DNA of 64,000 nt from Volvox africanus (taxonomy: Eukaryota > Chlorophyta > Chlorophyceae > Chlamydomonadales > Volvocaceae), in contig BSDZ01000013.1 of the NCBI GenBank assembly GCA_030268105.1, positions 3,329,001-3,393,000 on the forward strand, written 5' to 3'. A program made the position numbers and the translations under genes. Position 1 is the stretch's first letter; the number at the start of each line of letters is the position of its first letter. The notes beneath the pieces are model-generated. The model was not told the origin of the DNA. It searched no databases and was given only the letters and a program-made list of their open reading frames with translations. Below, piece by piece: positions 1 to 10,648 of the stretch.

Positions 1-1103
1 GAGAGATGTACTGGTACCCCTCCACCTTCTCTCCTCTTATAGAAGGCGGGGACGAGGACGGCGGCGGAATAGACCCATAAATGGGCTTACACGGCGGGGT
101 GCCTTGCCGCACATAGGTACAGGACTTCTACTCCCTGCCTCCAACAGAGCCCCACCATCTCGGCACGAGGTCGCTCTGCAAGGAGAAGTCGCTGGTCCCA
201 TCGTGATATCAACCTCCAAGCTTTACATCTGTGTACCACGAGTACATGCGGACCAAGGCCTGTTACGTACTGCCGTACAGCATGCGTTGTGACAGTTGTC
301 CTGCATGCATGTGTGCCACGCGGAGGAGCCTTATTTCGCAAACTGGGTTTGGTCCGAGGCGAAGATTGCCCACCAGCAGGTTAAGGTCTTGGTCTTGCAT
401 GTCGCAGTTACGGATGAACGGTGACATGTGTGGATTACCACACACCAGCACCAATACCCGTACCCGTACTGAACACATAAATACTACATACGAACCTCAT
501 ATACGGACGTGGTCGTGTGCTGTAACACATGACGTACACGGGGATCCGGATTCCATTTGCAGAATTCGCTCATTTGGCCATTTTTTCCTTCAAAAGCTTC
601 TCCGGCTTCAGGGCATACTTTGCCGCACAGCTAATATGCCTCATGCACTCCAAGCAGCTCAAGCTGACGGCCTCAAAATTTAACGTGTTGTCATCACAAG
701 AAAAGTCTCCAAAATGCCCCAGGGGCGGTAAGAATAAGAATAAGAATAAACAAATACGGCATACAGCAGAACACCCACGCGTGCGTGTGTGTATATAAGC
801 GGGGGTGGATGGCAGTTCACTGCGCCCAACATTTCATACATACATTCCTACATATACAAGCATACACATTCACAATATCCGATGATATGGTTATATCGTG
901 TTGCATTATATGTATATTAGGATTGCGCTCCGTTGGTTTCCGTTACACACATCACATTGCGGGCCGGAACTCGCTAACGCCGCCTCTTCTGCTCTTTGAT
1001 CATGTTCCCTACCTTCCCACTTACACCACTCCGGTGTATATGTGTGTGGATTTCCAACAAGGTAGCATACTACTCCCAAAAAAGGAGGTAGAGAAATATC
1101 GGG
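1..1103. other. no supported gene
   Basis: There are only short open frames with no recognisable domain. Minus-strand frames at 87-341 could be a further exon of the F-box gene or its 3' UTR. A short A/T-rich stretch with AATAAGAATAAG repeats lies at about 730-750. Confidence 0.4.
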
Positions 1104-1750
1104 TTACTGGTGAATTGTCGCTGCGGTGCGATGTGTACGAATGCCTTTGCCGGTACGGCAGTACGGCACCTTCATCGCCCACGCCTCCTGTGACTCGGAC
1201 AAGATGAATAGATGCCGCTTGGCGGCCAGCAGCTGCAGGCTCGCGACCGAGCGCCGCATTACCCCATCGGGGCTGCTGCACGTACCCGGTCCCAGTGCCC
1301 ACTCCATCTGAAAGCCGCCATCCCCGCACAACACTTCCGGCTGGACTGTTCGGGAGAGAACGACGGTTGGCGGCGGCGCCGCCGCCGGGGCCACCGCCGC
1401 CCAGGACTGTTGCACGTCAGCCGAGGCCGCCGGTCCCCCCGCCGCCGCCGCCGCCGTCGCTGCACGTGTCGGTTCCTGCGCCACTGTGGGGCCGGCGACG
1501 TCGCTGCAGCGCCCCAGCGTCAACCCCGACAACAGGTCCCCCAATCGAAAGGCAAACATGCCCGGCCACGCCAGCTGCCCGGGCGCCACGGGGAACTGCA
1601 GGCAACGGAGCAGCAGCATGCCGCCGGTGAGGCAGAGCTGCATGGGCTGGTCCCATTTAAATTGCGCCATCGGAGGGCCCCGAATCGTATACCGCTGTGG
1701 GGGGGTCACCTGCAGTAGCCAGAGGTATCCATTGTCGTACAGTACCTCTT
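1104..1750 (-). CDS. probable C-terminal exon
   Basis: From an acceptor CGTACAG the frame reads EEVLYDNGYLWLLQV, then MAQFKWDQPMQLCLTGG and MLLLRCLQFPVAPGQLAWP. An Ala-rich stretch follows, then SVASLQLLAAKRHLFILS and a basic tail ending at the TAA at 1104. A short run could be a small intron (CAG|GTGACC near 1710). Open length and hydrophobic spacing support coding, but the product family of this piece is not recognised. Confidence 0.35.
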
Positions 1751-4700
1751 CTGTACGGAAAAAGAATTTAGACACGAGATCTCTCATGTAACCTTGTCGC
1801 CAACGACACGTAGGGATTGTGCCATCCGGCAGGAATTGCTGTGGCTACTTGGGTTACTATGGCACGCTACGGGTTTGGCCACGTGGCCAATGATACATTC
1901 TGGGCTTGGAAAAACCACGCAGTCATACGAGTCGTACGCAGTCGCAGTTTTAAGACCTGTAAGGTCATAAAAAAATTATATTCGTGTATCATTAAACTTA
2001 CAATAAATACATATGCGTGCGTATGTGTGTCTGTGTCTCGTATTCCGCAACTCTGAAGCCAGAGGTTATTGCAGGGGAGTAGGACCCAGCGCCCCAACCT
2101 TACCGTCCGTACGACCAGTGGCGAAATAGCTATCTCCGACCGAGCAGCCGCACCATTACGCCGACTGGCACTGCTATCAGTGCTGCCATCCATTCGGCCC
2201 TGCGGAGCATCAGCGGCGGCGCCGGCGCCGGTGCCGTCACGACCAACGTCGGCGGCGGCAACAGCCGCCATCACCGCCAGCAGATCGATCGCCAACACTT
2301 CGATTTCAAATTCCAGAAAGCTGTTTCCCAAAAACGACGGCGAGGAAGACGCCACGAACAAGACGTCCCCCGCCGCCAGCAGCGCCGTATTGCGCCTGCA
2401 GGTGCATGAGGGTTGGGGAACGAGGGAAAGACGTAAAAGGGACACCTGCAGCGGCAGACCCGAGAGATCTAATATTAACCAGAACCAAACTATGAATATG
2501 GGGACGCGATGAAGGGGAAGAGGGAGAGGGAGAGGGAGAGGGAGAGGGAGAGGGAGAGGGCAGCAGGTGCCTGATGGCGGGCATTAGCTCCATCCGGTTA
2601 GTTTCATGTGTGTCCCCTGTGGAAGGAGAGCACTGCTCTGTAGGTGCTGGGTCCCAGTGGCTGCTGCTGCTGGGTCACATCTTATTACCTCCTATAAACA
2701 CCCTGGCAACCCTAAAGCAGCTATCTCTTCCTCGCCCGCTTTTTCTCTCTTCCTCACTCTTCCTCACTCTGACACGACACGATATAAAAATGACACGGAT
2801 ACCCATGATATGACGGGCGGGGGGGAGCTTGGGTTCCCGTCGTGATCTCGGCTGCACTTGTGTGATGCCCGCTACGCTTTCGGCTGCTGGGTCCGCAGTC
2901 CTGGACTGAACTAACCCCGATAAGCACTATGGGGGCAAGGGGATGGCGGCGAGATATCATCGGGTTCATCCCCGTGTCTGTGTCGCGACCCTCCTCCCTG
3001 CACCTGCCTCCGCACCTGTCCGGGATGCAGTTGAGCCAGCGGCCCCCCTGGATCTCCCGCAGCTCCACACCATCCCAGGAGCGCATTGCCAGCACCCCAT
3101 GGCGACACGACAAAGCCATGGACCGGACAGCTGTGGGGCCGGGGAGGGGAAATAGAACAGTGTTGTTGTAGGTCACGTCTTGAGGAATAGAACCAAGAGC
3201 TACCCAGGTAAGTTAAAAATTTTCGGTGGGAGGGGGCATTGGGCGGTCGAGAGGGGCGCAAGGAGGTGCGGCTCAAGGACATGTCCTCTAAGCCCCTCGC
3301 GACCGTCAAGAGGACGGTGGTCCTTTGAGCAGGACGTGGCATTGGGTTGGGTACGGCACAACAGCGCTCCTGTGGCGCTGCTGCGGCCATTGGAGCATGC
3401 AAACGAGCAGGGAACGCTGGGTTTCGTTCCATCACAGTGGTCTTATCTTCCTCCTTCCCCCTCTCGACAACACGCACGCGTGTCCTCTCACTGCGCAGAT
3501 GCAAACACGTACGACCATATATATGTATACCCCCTCGCTCCTCTCCCCTACAATACGTTAGACCCACTGGCCGCCTCCTCGTCGGAGCAATCTGTGGCGG
3601 ATCTGTGGAAGGTGGCAGCAACCCTTGCCTGTGCGTTTCTGGCAAGGAGTAGAAACATGCTGCATGCCCTCCCTCCCTCCCGTCTTCAATTATAGTTGTG
3701 ACCACATCCAAATAACATTTCTTATGCTCTTGATCATGGATGAAGGCCCATTTTGACAAATAAAAAAAATCCAAGCGCTTTTCTCCTTGGTAGGAATTAT
3801 AGGGAGCACAAATTCTTGACGGCTACTTATCTAGCTTTAGTCTGATTTTTAGTACTTTTCCTAAACGTTTCTTTATTTTTTGTAAGAACGAAACAAATTT
3901 TTATAGTCCTCACTATCCAAAATTCAATTTAAAATGGATTTATAACAAAAGAATCTTTTTACAACAAATAAAGTAGCTTTTTTAATTTCAAACGGAAACA
4001 AACAAACTAAAATCAAACACTTGAAAAACAACGTAACAAAAAATATCAACAAGTAAAACTAAAAAACCCTAAGATTATACTCTGTAAAGCAATTCCAATC
4101 ATATTTAAAAATACTTTAAAAATAGTGAATACAAGCATGAATCCTATAAAGCCACAAAAAATGTATTTGAAGAATACGCAAAAAATATCAAATTAAAACC
4201 TTTACGCAAAAAAACACATTGTAGAAATATGGACAAATGACAGTATTCATCCAGACAAGCTTTGTATCGATGTTTTACTTTTTTATCTAATAATGTTTCC
4301 TTGCAGGGCTCGTTCCGTTGTGCTAACTGCCATGCTGCCTGTTTTAACCCCCTCTCCTTCCTTCCCTCCCTCCCTCCCTCCCTCCAATCCATCACCCACC
4401 CGTGGCCAGTGTCGGCTTAATGAGAGCAATCAGGCTGGGTGCAGATGACGTGCAGTGAGGGGCTGCGGCGCGTCCCTCCCCGCCACCACCACCCCGGACG
4501 GCCTTTCCCGCGTGTCGTCGTAACTCCCAAACCAGGACCTCTCCTGAATATGCCGCCGCCAGAAACAGGTCGTCTGCCGCCAGAGCGAATACGGGGCCCC
4601 GGCCGCAGCCCTCCACTCTAGGGAGGGTGTAGGCCACTGCTGTGCGGGATGCGTCCCAAACCTGAGACAGCTCAAAGGACGTGCGGAGGCGGAGGAGGGA

Positions 4701-7413
4701 AGGTAGCTGCTTGGGGGCCAAATGGCGAAATACCCAGCGGGTTAGACAGGAAAGCGCCCTGCCCCCTGCCTCCGGGAGTAAGCTGAATTACTTCTCTCCA
4801 ATTTCTGAGGTGTGTCTATGTGTGGTGTGTCTATGTGTGGTGTGTCTATGTGTGGTGTGTCTATGTGTGGTGTGTCTATGTGTGGTGTGTCTATGTGTGG
4901 TGTGTCTATGTGTGGTGTGTCTATGTGTGTCTGTGTATGTGTGCTGCTTCCAATCCTTCCTCCCTCCTTATGCCAACGATCAGAAAAACGTCTGAAACTC
5001 CCTTCGCCTATTTCCCAAACTCACGAGAACTCGGCCGTCAGGGTGACCTGTCGCGACCATTCCGTCACCACTAGCCGCCACTACCTGCGCAGCCACGTCC
5101 GGACATGCAAACCGACCGACCGACCGAAGTCATCAGGATTGATCTTCAAGGCGTAACCCATCCAGTGCCACGACAGGGACCCGGACGGAGACTTGGGAAC
5201 AGTTCTGATTTTTCCCGTTTTCTAATTTTTGGTTTGAGTTTGGGTTTTTGGGTTGGGCCGATAGGGTGCAAGCTCTGCTTTATAAGTTTACGGCTCCTGT
5301 CTGATGAGATCAAGGTCCCTGGGGCATGACCGCACTACTCGTACCAACTGCTCTTCCAAAACCTCACATGGTAAATATTAAGATCACAACTTCTGCACTA
5401 TCTGGGCATTAACCATGCCGTATCTGGTGTACGACGCTATCCTTACGATCTGCAACGTGAAAGCCGGAGCACTTATGGGGAGGACACTGATAAGCGCATA
5501 GTTAACTAAAAACGGTATACAGCTCTAATTTCCTCGCTCGCTGATTCGTTCCTTCACCTTTAGAGTATTTCACGCATACGCAATATACAGATACACACCT
5601 GCAGCTTATGCCTCTCCTCCTCGCTGAGCACCTCCGGACCATTATTTGGCTGCTGCTGCTCCGGGACATCTAGCGGCGCTGGTCCTACCCCTGCCGCATA
5701 CTGCTCCTGCTGTTGTTGCTGCGGCTGCTGTCGCTGTTCTCCGCCGAGCATCATCGCCCCAGGCAGCTGGACCAGTGCTGCCGCTGCGCCATCTGGGTTA
5801 GGTTCCGGTACGGGCACCTGAAGGACAGCCGCCATCAACGGGCCCGGCATAACAATCCGCAACGACGGAGCCTCCGGCTTCAGCAGGTCATCATGCGGCC
5901 GCCGCCGTACGACAGGGGCATCATCATCGAGGCCAGCGCTGCGACTGTCGCCGTCGCCATTCCCGACGCAGCTACTCCGTGAGCCATATGGTCGGTCCAT
6001 CTCCGCACCGGAGGCCCCGGCGGTGCTGCATCCAATGGCGTCAGCATCGCCCCCACCCTTGACCGCTGCTGCACGGCTGCCGACTGCACGCTCATGATGT
6101 CTGTGAGCACAATCACCCCCGCCGTGGCCGCAACCGCACTCACAGTCGTCGCCAATATGCCCCTCCTGATCCGAATCCAGATCCAAATCCACAAAGGTGA
6201 CTTTCTGTTCCTTTTGGTCCAGCACCACAAGGCGTGAGGTCACGGGCTCGTAAGCGGCCCAGGAACCGCGGACTCGGCCCAGCCTTGAGGCTCCGCGCTT
6301 CAGGCGGCGGATGCCCATCCATCGACCCAGTTGGTCCACTGGCCTGAAGCGAGTGCAGCAAGGTAGAAGGTGCCGGCGGGGTGCACGGGAGTCAGCCGGG
6401 TTTATTGTGGGGTTACATTCCCAAGAGATGACATCTCATCAGACATATGCGACAAACAACCCGGATGTGACCAGCGTCCCATGCGCCCAGCAGGATGCCG
6501 CATGCCACGGGGTGAATGATAGAACAAACAATAAATGGTGACAGGAGCCCTCGGGCGATGCAACGACGGGGCTCTGTAATAAGCTGGAGTAACGGGCAGA
6601 CGTTGACCCAAATCGCCGTTGAATGGACTGAAGAGATATTGGTGATAAGTTTAGTTATTAGGGTAATGATAAAGCGTCTGATGCATCGGCTTACGAGTTC
6701 ATCACATCCCATGCAGGCTGAAGAAGATACTTGGGCAGCAGGGGATGCAGCTGCTGCAGTTTGGAGCAATGAGGCGGCCTGGATGGCGGCTGTAAAGGCG
6801 ATTGCAGTGTACCCCTGTGCGACGTCCCACTGGACATATCACACGCCGACGGCATGCGGTCCGCATTTGCCCCTTGGGGAACCACCATTATTGAAGGCAA
6901 GGATGCAGCTCGGTGCTCGCACTCCAACAAGGCCGTCCAGAGCGAAGGAACCGATGCAACATCACACCAAAGGCGAGAGACCGTCGCGGCACGCGCCACC
7001 TCCATCGGGTCGCCCAAATTACGTAGCACGTGGTAAATAACTGCATGATTCTCTGATAAGATGCTGGAGTGTCCTTCGACGGGCAGATAAGCAAACGGCA
7101 ACGAGGCAGCGGCTGCACATTGTCCAATTGTGAGGCCTTTGAGTCTGGACGCCGTAAGTAATGTCCTCCCACTGATCACGTTACCATTTTTGTTATGTTT
7201 TACACGACGCAACATGCATCGTTCGGGAGAATCGATTTGCTCGCTTCCCGCGCTAAGGCGCAAGCTATTAGGCAATTTGTTAATTAAAATGTCCATTTGA
7301 CCATTCGGTAATTTAGAATCACAAAAATCTCCAGTATCGCCTGTTCGGTTTTCTCGTTGGGCACGCTCTGGTGACCGCGCAGAGCGGGGGCTAATGGGCA
7401 AAGAGGATTCCAT
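1104..7413 (-). CDS. F-box / WD40-like protein gene, multi-exon (possibly 3'-incomplete)
   Basis: A spliced minus-strand gene is inferred from consecutive coding-like segments on one strand. Exon 1 has a convincing F-box, the SKP1-binding module of SCF ubiquitin ligases, and later exons carry WD40-like strands such as VFALAADDLFLAAAYSG and AVRSMALSCRHGVLAMRSW. F-box plus WD40 proteins usually act as substrate receptors, with the propeller holding the substrate. Segments I support are 6731-7413, 5599-6343, about 4392-4745, about 3016-3216, about 2104-2489 and about 1104-1750. The first junction (donor GTATCT, acceptor CGCTTCAG) joins in frame; later junctions are approximate and small exons may be missing. 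The start ATG at 7413 sits in a GCCATGG context. An in-frame TAA at 1104 may be the end, but further exons toward position 1 cannot be excluded. The F-box is seen directly; the gene model is inferred. Confidence 0.55.
2104..2489 (-). CDS. probable exon, WD-like strands plus Ala/Gly-rich linker
   Basis: The frame continues from an acceptor TATTCATAG and reads FWLILDLSGLPLQVSLL, then NTALLAAGDVLFVASSS, the same strand rhythm as the other blades. An Ala/Gly-rich low-complexity tail follows. A donor ACG|GTAAGG is present at 2103. No homolog was recognised for this segment taken alone. Confidence 0.35.
2521..2561. repeat. GGGAGA microsatellite (~7 units)
   Basis: About seven tandem GGGAGA units lie within the F-box gene locus, just upstream (in transcription) of the exon ending at 2489. 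The unit is the same as that of the large array at 14.8-15.7 kb. Confidence 0.9.
3016..3216 (-). CDS. exon with second WD40-like repeat
   Basis: The frame reads WVALGSIPQDVTYNNTVLF and continues AVRSMALSCRHGVLAMRSW to VELREI, which again has the strand spacing of a WD blade. A donor is placed after CCGGACAG (GTGCGG). The acceptor near 3216 is a weak TAG preceded by a TTAAC branch-like sequence. Boundaries are approximate. Confidence 0.4.
3770..4300. other. AT-rich island in an intron, organelle-like composition
   Basis: About 530 bp of markedly AT-rich, A-run-laden sequence interrupts a GC-balanced locus. Short Lys/Asn/Phe-rich open frames occur on the plus strand, e.g. a stretch reading ATKNVFEEYAKNIKLKPL near 4150-4205. 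The composition resembles chlorophyte plastid or mitochondrial coding sequence, so a decayed organelle insertion is possible. No organelle gene was identified. Confidence 0.35.
4392..4745 (-). CDS. exon with WD40-like repeat
   Basis: The frame reads LTRWVFRHLAPKQLPSLL, then a 40-residue unit VFALAADDLFLAAAYSGEV with a closing VWEL, the classic end of a WD repeat. The acceptor is one of several AG sites between 4745 and 4780. None gives a phase match with the previous exon's end, so an intervening small exon is possible. The frame stays open to a TGA at 4392; a donor at the nearby GGGTGGGTGA is plausible. Confidence 0.45.
   Translation of the reverse strand, partial: LTRWVFRHLAPKQLPSLLRLRTSFELSQVWDASRTAVAYTLPRVEGCGRGPVFALAADDLFLAAAYSGEVLVWELRRHAGKAVRGGGGGEGRAAAPHCTSSAPSLIALIKPTLATGG
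4811..4930. repeat. 15-bp minisatellite, 8 copies
   Basis: Eight head-to-tail copies of TGTGTCTATGTGTGG occupy 4811-4930. Seven are exact and the eighth differs at the last base. The array lies in the intron between exon 2 and the first WD exon. Because 15 is a multiple of 3, all plus frames stay open through it, which creates spurious Cys/Val-rich ORFs. Confidence 0.95.
5599..6343 (-). CDS. exon 2: linker with acidic, His/Cys-rich and poly-Gln tracts
   Basis: The exon is open over 745 nt between a pyrimidine-rich acceptor (CTCGCTTCAG) and a CAG|GTGTGT donor. It begins PVDQLGRWMGIRRLKRG and then has a beta-strand-like stretch (SRLVVLDQKEQKVTFVDLD). A strongly acidic run, a Cys/Gly/His-rich patch and a Q-rich segment (QQPQQQQQEQ) follow. 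I recognise no catalytic motif. It probably links the F-box to the propeller and may contribute the first blade. Confidence 0.5.
6731..7413 (-). CDS. exon 1: N-terminus with F-box
   Basis: This exon encodes about 227 residues from the ATG at 7413. Residues 1-120 are polar and low in order. Residues about 122-165 form the F-box: VIYHVLRNL, then a GDP turn, then VSRLWCDVASVPSLWTALL, matching the family pattern of L-x3-I-x2-L, an L/V-S-x2-W core and PSLW. The donor is placed at 6730 (AA|GTATCT) because it restores the frame with exon 2; reading through instead meets a stop 39 nt later, at 6691. Confidence 0.6.
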
Positions 7414-10283
7414 GGCATAAAAAGGTTCCCGTCAGCTCAGGGTATCACTTAGCGAAGATAATAATGGCTTGAATTATTGTTCTCGCGGACATGTTTTGGT
7501 CCCCTGCCGTATAAGCGTCAACACATGTCATATAATTTCGAACATATAAAAAACGAAATACTGAGACTGATGTAAATTTATTAATAAACATATATATTTG
7601 AAGGTTAATGCTATCAAAGTAGTCATTTTAGCTAATGTTCATAGAAAGGAAATGGTGATTACTAATCACGATTGATCAGCACGCTAACGACAATCACGCG
7701 GACTACATGATATTGTAGTAGAAACATCTGCAAATCTAGCTTGATATCAAAATAATATAATAACTCCACATGCATCATTGATTCATATTGCTTGCCGGCA
7801 GGGCCGGCATGTGTTCGTTATTGGCGGTTCCGTGATGCCGTCACATGTACGATAACACGATAGATAGATTCAGTGATTCGGTGATTTCAGTGGGTTTTCC
7901 AAGTGTGCGTGTCAACTTATGGATGGGGTTCAACCTATCTAGCTACCAGGGGCCAATTATGAGAAGAAAAATAGTTGTTGAATCAATCGATTCATTCTGC
8001 GGACATTATTTACAAAGAATGACCGGCTTCATCTATCCATGGCTGCCATAAAGAGTTATAATGGCTCATCAGACACATCGGTAAGCGCTCACATAGGCGT
8101 GTAAGCAGCTATATTACTACATGAAAGTAACGATAGATGGAAGCCACGGTATACTCAGATTTACAGTTGTGACTCAAATCATATTGGATCCGTCCAATCC
8201 ACACACCCCAGGTCATGGTGGGAAGTCAGTGACGGACGGATAATCAGCCCCATGATTTATGGCCCCTAGTGAATATCGTCCAGACAAACTGACATATACA
8301 TACGTACAGGCAGCGGTTCAGCCAGCCGGTCAGGGCCCCTGGTAGGTGCTTGTCCTTCCAGGGCAAGGCTCACGCCCACAGTAGTGTAACACGCTAAGAA
8401 CATGCACGCCCCGACACGACCGGCAGTCCCCCCTTGTTATCTCACATGCATGCATGTACTTATCCGAGCGAGAGCTTGCTTGGCTAGCTGACGCGTCCAG
8501 GCAAGAACCATTACGGTAGCGGATTACAATGACGATCAACACTTTTTCCCGTCGATTCCAAATGGTCATAAATCGATTACACGCGAATTGCTTGTCCATT
8601 TTAACGAACAGAGGATGAGGCGCAAATAATGATAATGACCCCAGATAGATATCCTGGATCCAAATCCTTCTGCCTTCATCATATCCTTCATTTGTCTGAG
8701 GGGTAGGTATTGATGAGTTAGTGGTGGATACTGAACCCAATCAACAAATACATGCCGAAGTGGATTGGCTGGGTGAATGGATGGATGGATGGGGTGTCCC
8801 GCGCTCTATCTAGCAGATAGAGGCAGGTCTCCGTTCCGGAGTGTGGACCTCTGTAGTAAACTACATACCCTTAAGCTAAAATATTTACATAGGTTACCAT
8901 GCAATAAGCATGATACCTAAAAAGCTTGTGATTCGCAAAAACAGATCGCCGTATGGCAGGGAACCAATATTAAACTCACCCTTGTAGGGCGCTTTGGCCA
9001 GACAACGAAGTATCACATTACTAGTTGTTCAGAGATCAAGACTCCGCTGCCACCGATTTCCGTTAGATGAACCCGTTTGCGGCATCGTCACACTTGCGAG
9101 CTACTTCTGAGCCAACAAGTTGGACGCTTCCGCATAGAAACTCTAGCATCGTTAAGACGACTGCTACACCCTATAGCAGTAAAATATTTACTATCACCTT
9201 GTATAGTGATACATCAATAAGACCCACCAACCCCACCAAGCAGCATAGTACATAGACAAGGTGTCTTAATAGCCTTGTTTCCATGATGATGAACCCTGGC
9301 GGCCCATTTTACGCTTTAGGAACCGCTGGGTAGGCCATCGGCACCGGCTGGGGGGGGGACTGCACATATCCGGCCTGCATGACCACCGGGTAACCTGGTT
9401 GCGGCCCGCCAGGCATCGGAGCTGGCACAGGCACCATGACCATCATCTACGGCTGTGGAGCCATCTGCGGATTCACTGAAGGAACCACACCGCCTGCATG
9501 TGGCAATATATAAGCAAGAGGGGTCTTTAATATCAGCGGTCAAACTCTTGGAGGTGTATGATGAGCAAGTGTACGATTGTACCTATTTGCACGGAAGTTA
9601 CAGGAACCATTCTACGGCCATGCACAGTGAAAGCCATTCAAGCTTAGGGTCTGCTCCATACCCCATAGCCGCGCTTGGCGGCTGTTATGTACTGTATTGC
9701 CAACTACAGCTTGTTGTTGCTGAGCAATCATCAGGTTATTTGCCTATGACACTTTCCCGCCCGTTAAAAGCATGTAAGCAGTGCACGTACTGTATGACTA
9801 TTGCACTTACGCAGAAACACACGTCGCTTTGCAGGCAGGACCGTGCTTACTCCAGATAAATCCACCCACCTGGCTTGTGTCCTCGGATGACCAGCTCCCG
9901 GTGCTCTTGGCACAAGGCACACGGCGTACAACACCACGTGATCTGCAACCATGTATGCATATATGGAGAACAACAGTAACTTTCCATGCCTAGGACGTCG
10001 CTCGGTGAGTGAAGAATTACCAAGTAGGAAAAGGGCACGTGCAACATCATCCATCTAACATCCATGGCAACCAAGATAAATAATAAATACTGTTATTATG
10101 TCGTGTACATGCATGGCCCCTACTATGGGCCCTGCCTTCTCCAGCTGCTGATCAGCAGCTGCTGCTGCGTGCAGGTAAGTGCAAACGACAAGAGATGAAA
10201 CTACGCGAGATGTAACGTATTTATAACTATATCTATAACTATATCTACATTTATATCGTTAACTATGCCTATAACTATACATA
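7414..10283. other. intergenic, no gene supported
   Basis: This is the region upstream of the F-box gene start. It has many stops in all frames, a short GATG run near 8776-8795, and no recognisable tRNA, rRNA or protein. The F-box gene promoter should lie just above 7413, but no core element stands out. Confidence 0.5.

Positions 10284-10648
<365 letters not shown>

Noticed and set aside
3195..3215. Strong plus-strand splice donor (CCCAG|GTAAGT)
   Set aside because: It is antisense to the F-box gene and no plus-strand exon with coding features precedes it.
4811..4930. Possible CRISPR-like array from regularly repeated short units
   Set aside because: The units are contiguous with no spacers, and the context is eukaryotic.
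4681..5156. Cys/Val-rich repetitive ORFs
   Set aside because: Created by the 15-bp minisatellite, whose period is a multiple of three, inside an intron.
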